In this document: in pieces, positions 5,260 to 5,286 of the stretch
Numbering within the stretch: position 1 is the first letter of the stretch
Layout of the letters: every line of letters begins with the position of its first letter
Assembly (NCBI GenBank): GCA_902495945.1
Contig: CABUZD010000125.1
Span: 1 to 5,286 of the forward strand
Direction of reading: 5' to 3'
DNA from: an uncultured Collinsella sp.
Lineage (GTDB): Bacteria; Actinomycetota; Coriobacteriia; Coriobacteriales; Coriobacteriaceae
Length of the DNA: 5,286 bases
The notes under the pieces: model-generated
What the model was told of the DNA's origin: nothing
Seen by the model: the letters and a program-made list of their open reading frames with translations, nothing else
Databases searched by the model: none
Translations under genes and position numbers: made by a program

Positions 5260-5286
5260 GAAGTTGAACGTCAGATTGTCCAAATG

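Noticed and set aside
5071..5283. Minus-strand 70-codon open frame at the right edge
   Set aside because: It starts with TTG without a good ribosome-binding site and runs through a terminator and two inverted repeats, so it is not a gene.

Overview
This is a GC-rich, double-strand-coding bacterial window. Codon third positions favour G/C, ribosome-binding sites are strong AGGAG-type, and intergenic gaps carry GGGGAC/GTCCCC-type foldback repeats. Together with the citrate synthase, Cof-type phosphatases and adenine deaminase, this suggests a gut actinobacterium of the Coriobacteriia, perhaps Collinsella or a relative. That assignment is inference from style; no marker gene is present.

Layout: (1) 1-1120, plus strand: the 3' part of a citrate (or 2-methylcitrate) synthase gene whose start lies outside the window, closed by a strong intrinsic terminator at 1144-1182. 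(2) 1208-2050, plus: a complete Cof-type (HAD-IIB) phosphatase with its ribosome-binding site only about 10 bases after that terminator. (3) 2051-2155: a convergent gap filled by a nested foldback repeat. (4) 2156-2950, minus: a second, clearly different Cof-type HAD phosphatase. (5) 2951-3156: a 206-base gap holding a long leader hairpin that covers the phosphatase ribosome-binding site, plus a second copy, in inverted orientation, of the repeat found at 2047-2092. (6) 3157-4977, minus: a full-length adenine deaminase gene with a recognisable promoter and a terminator-like hairpin in its leader. (7) 4978-5286: no convincing gene; it holds the adenine deaminase promoter, further inverted repeats of the same GGGGAC style, and a minus-strand terminator probably belonging to a gene to the right.

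The genes do not form one pathway. Adenine deaminase feeds purine salvage (adenine to hypoxanthine). The two HAD enzymes are probably small-molecule phosphatases of unknown substrate. The citrate synthase makes a 2-oxoglutarate/glutamate precursor. I saw no defence system, CRISPR, tRNA or transposase gene. The most noteworthy content is non-coding: a roughly 46-48 bp repeat that begins on the TAG stop codons of two unrelated genes and lies in inverted orientation on either side of the second phosphatase, and the long ribosome-binding-site-masking hairpin in front of that phosphatase.
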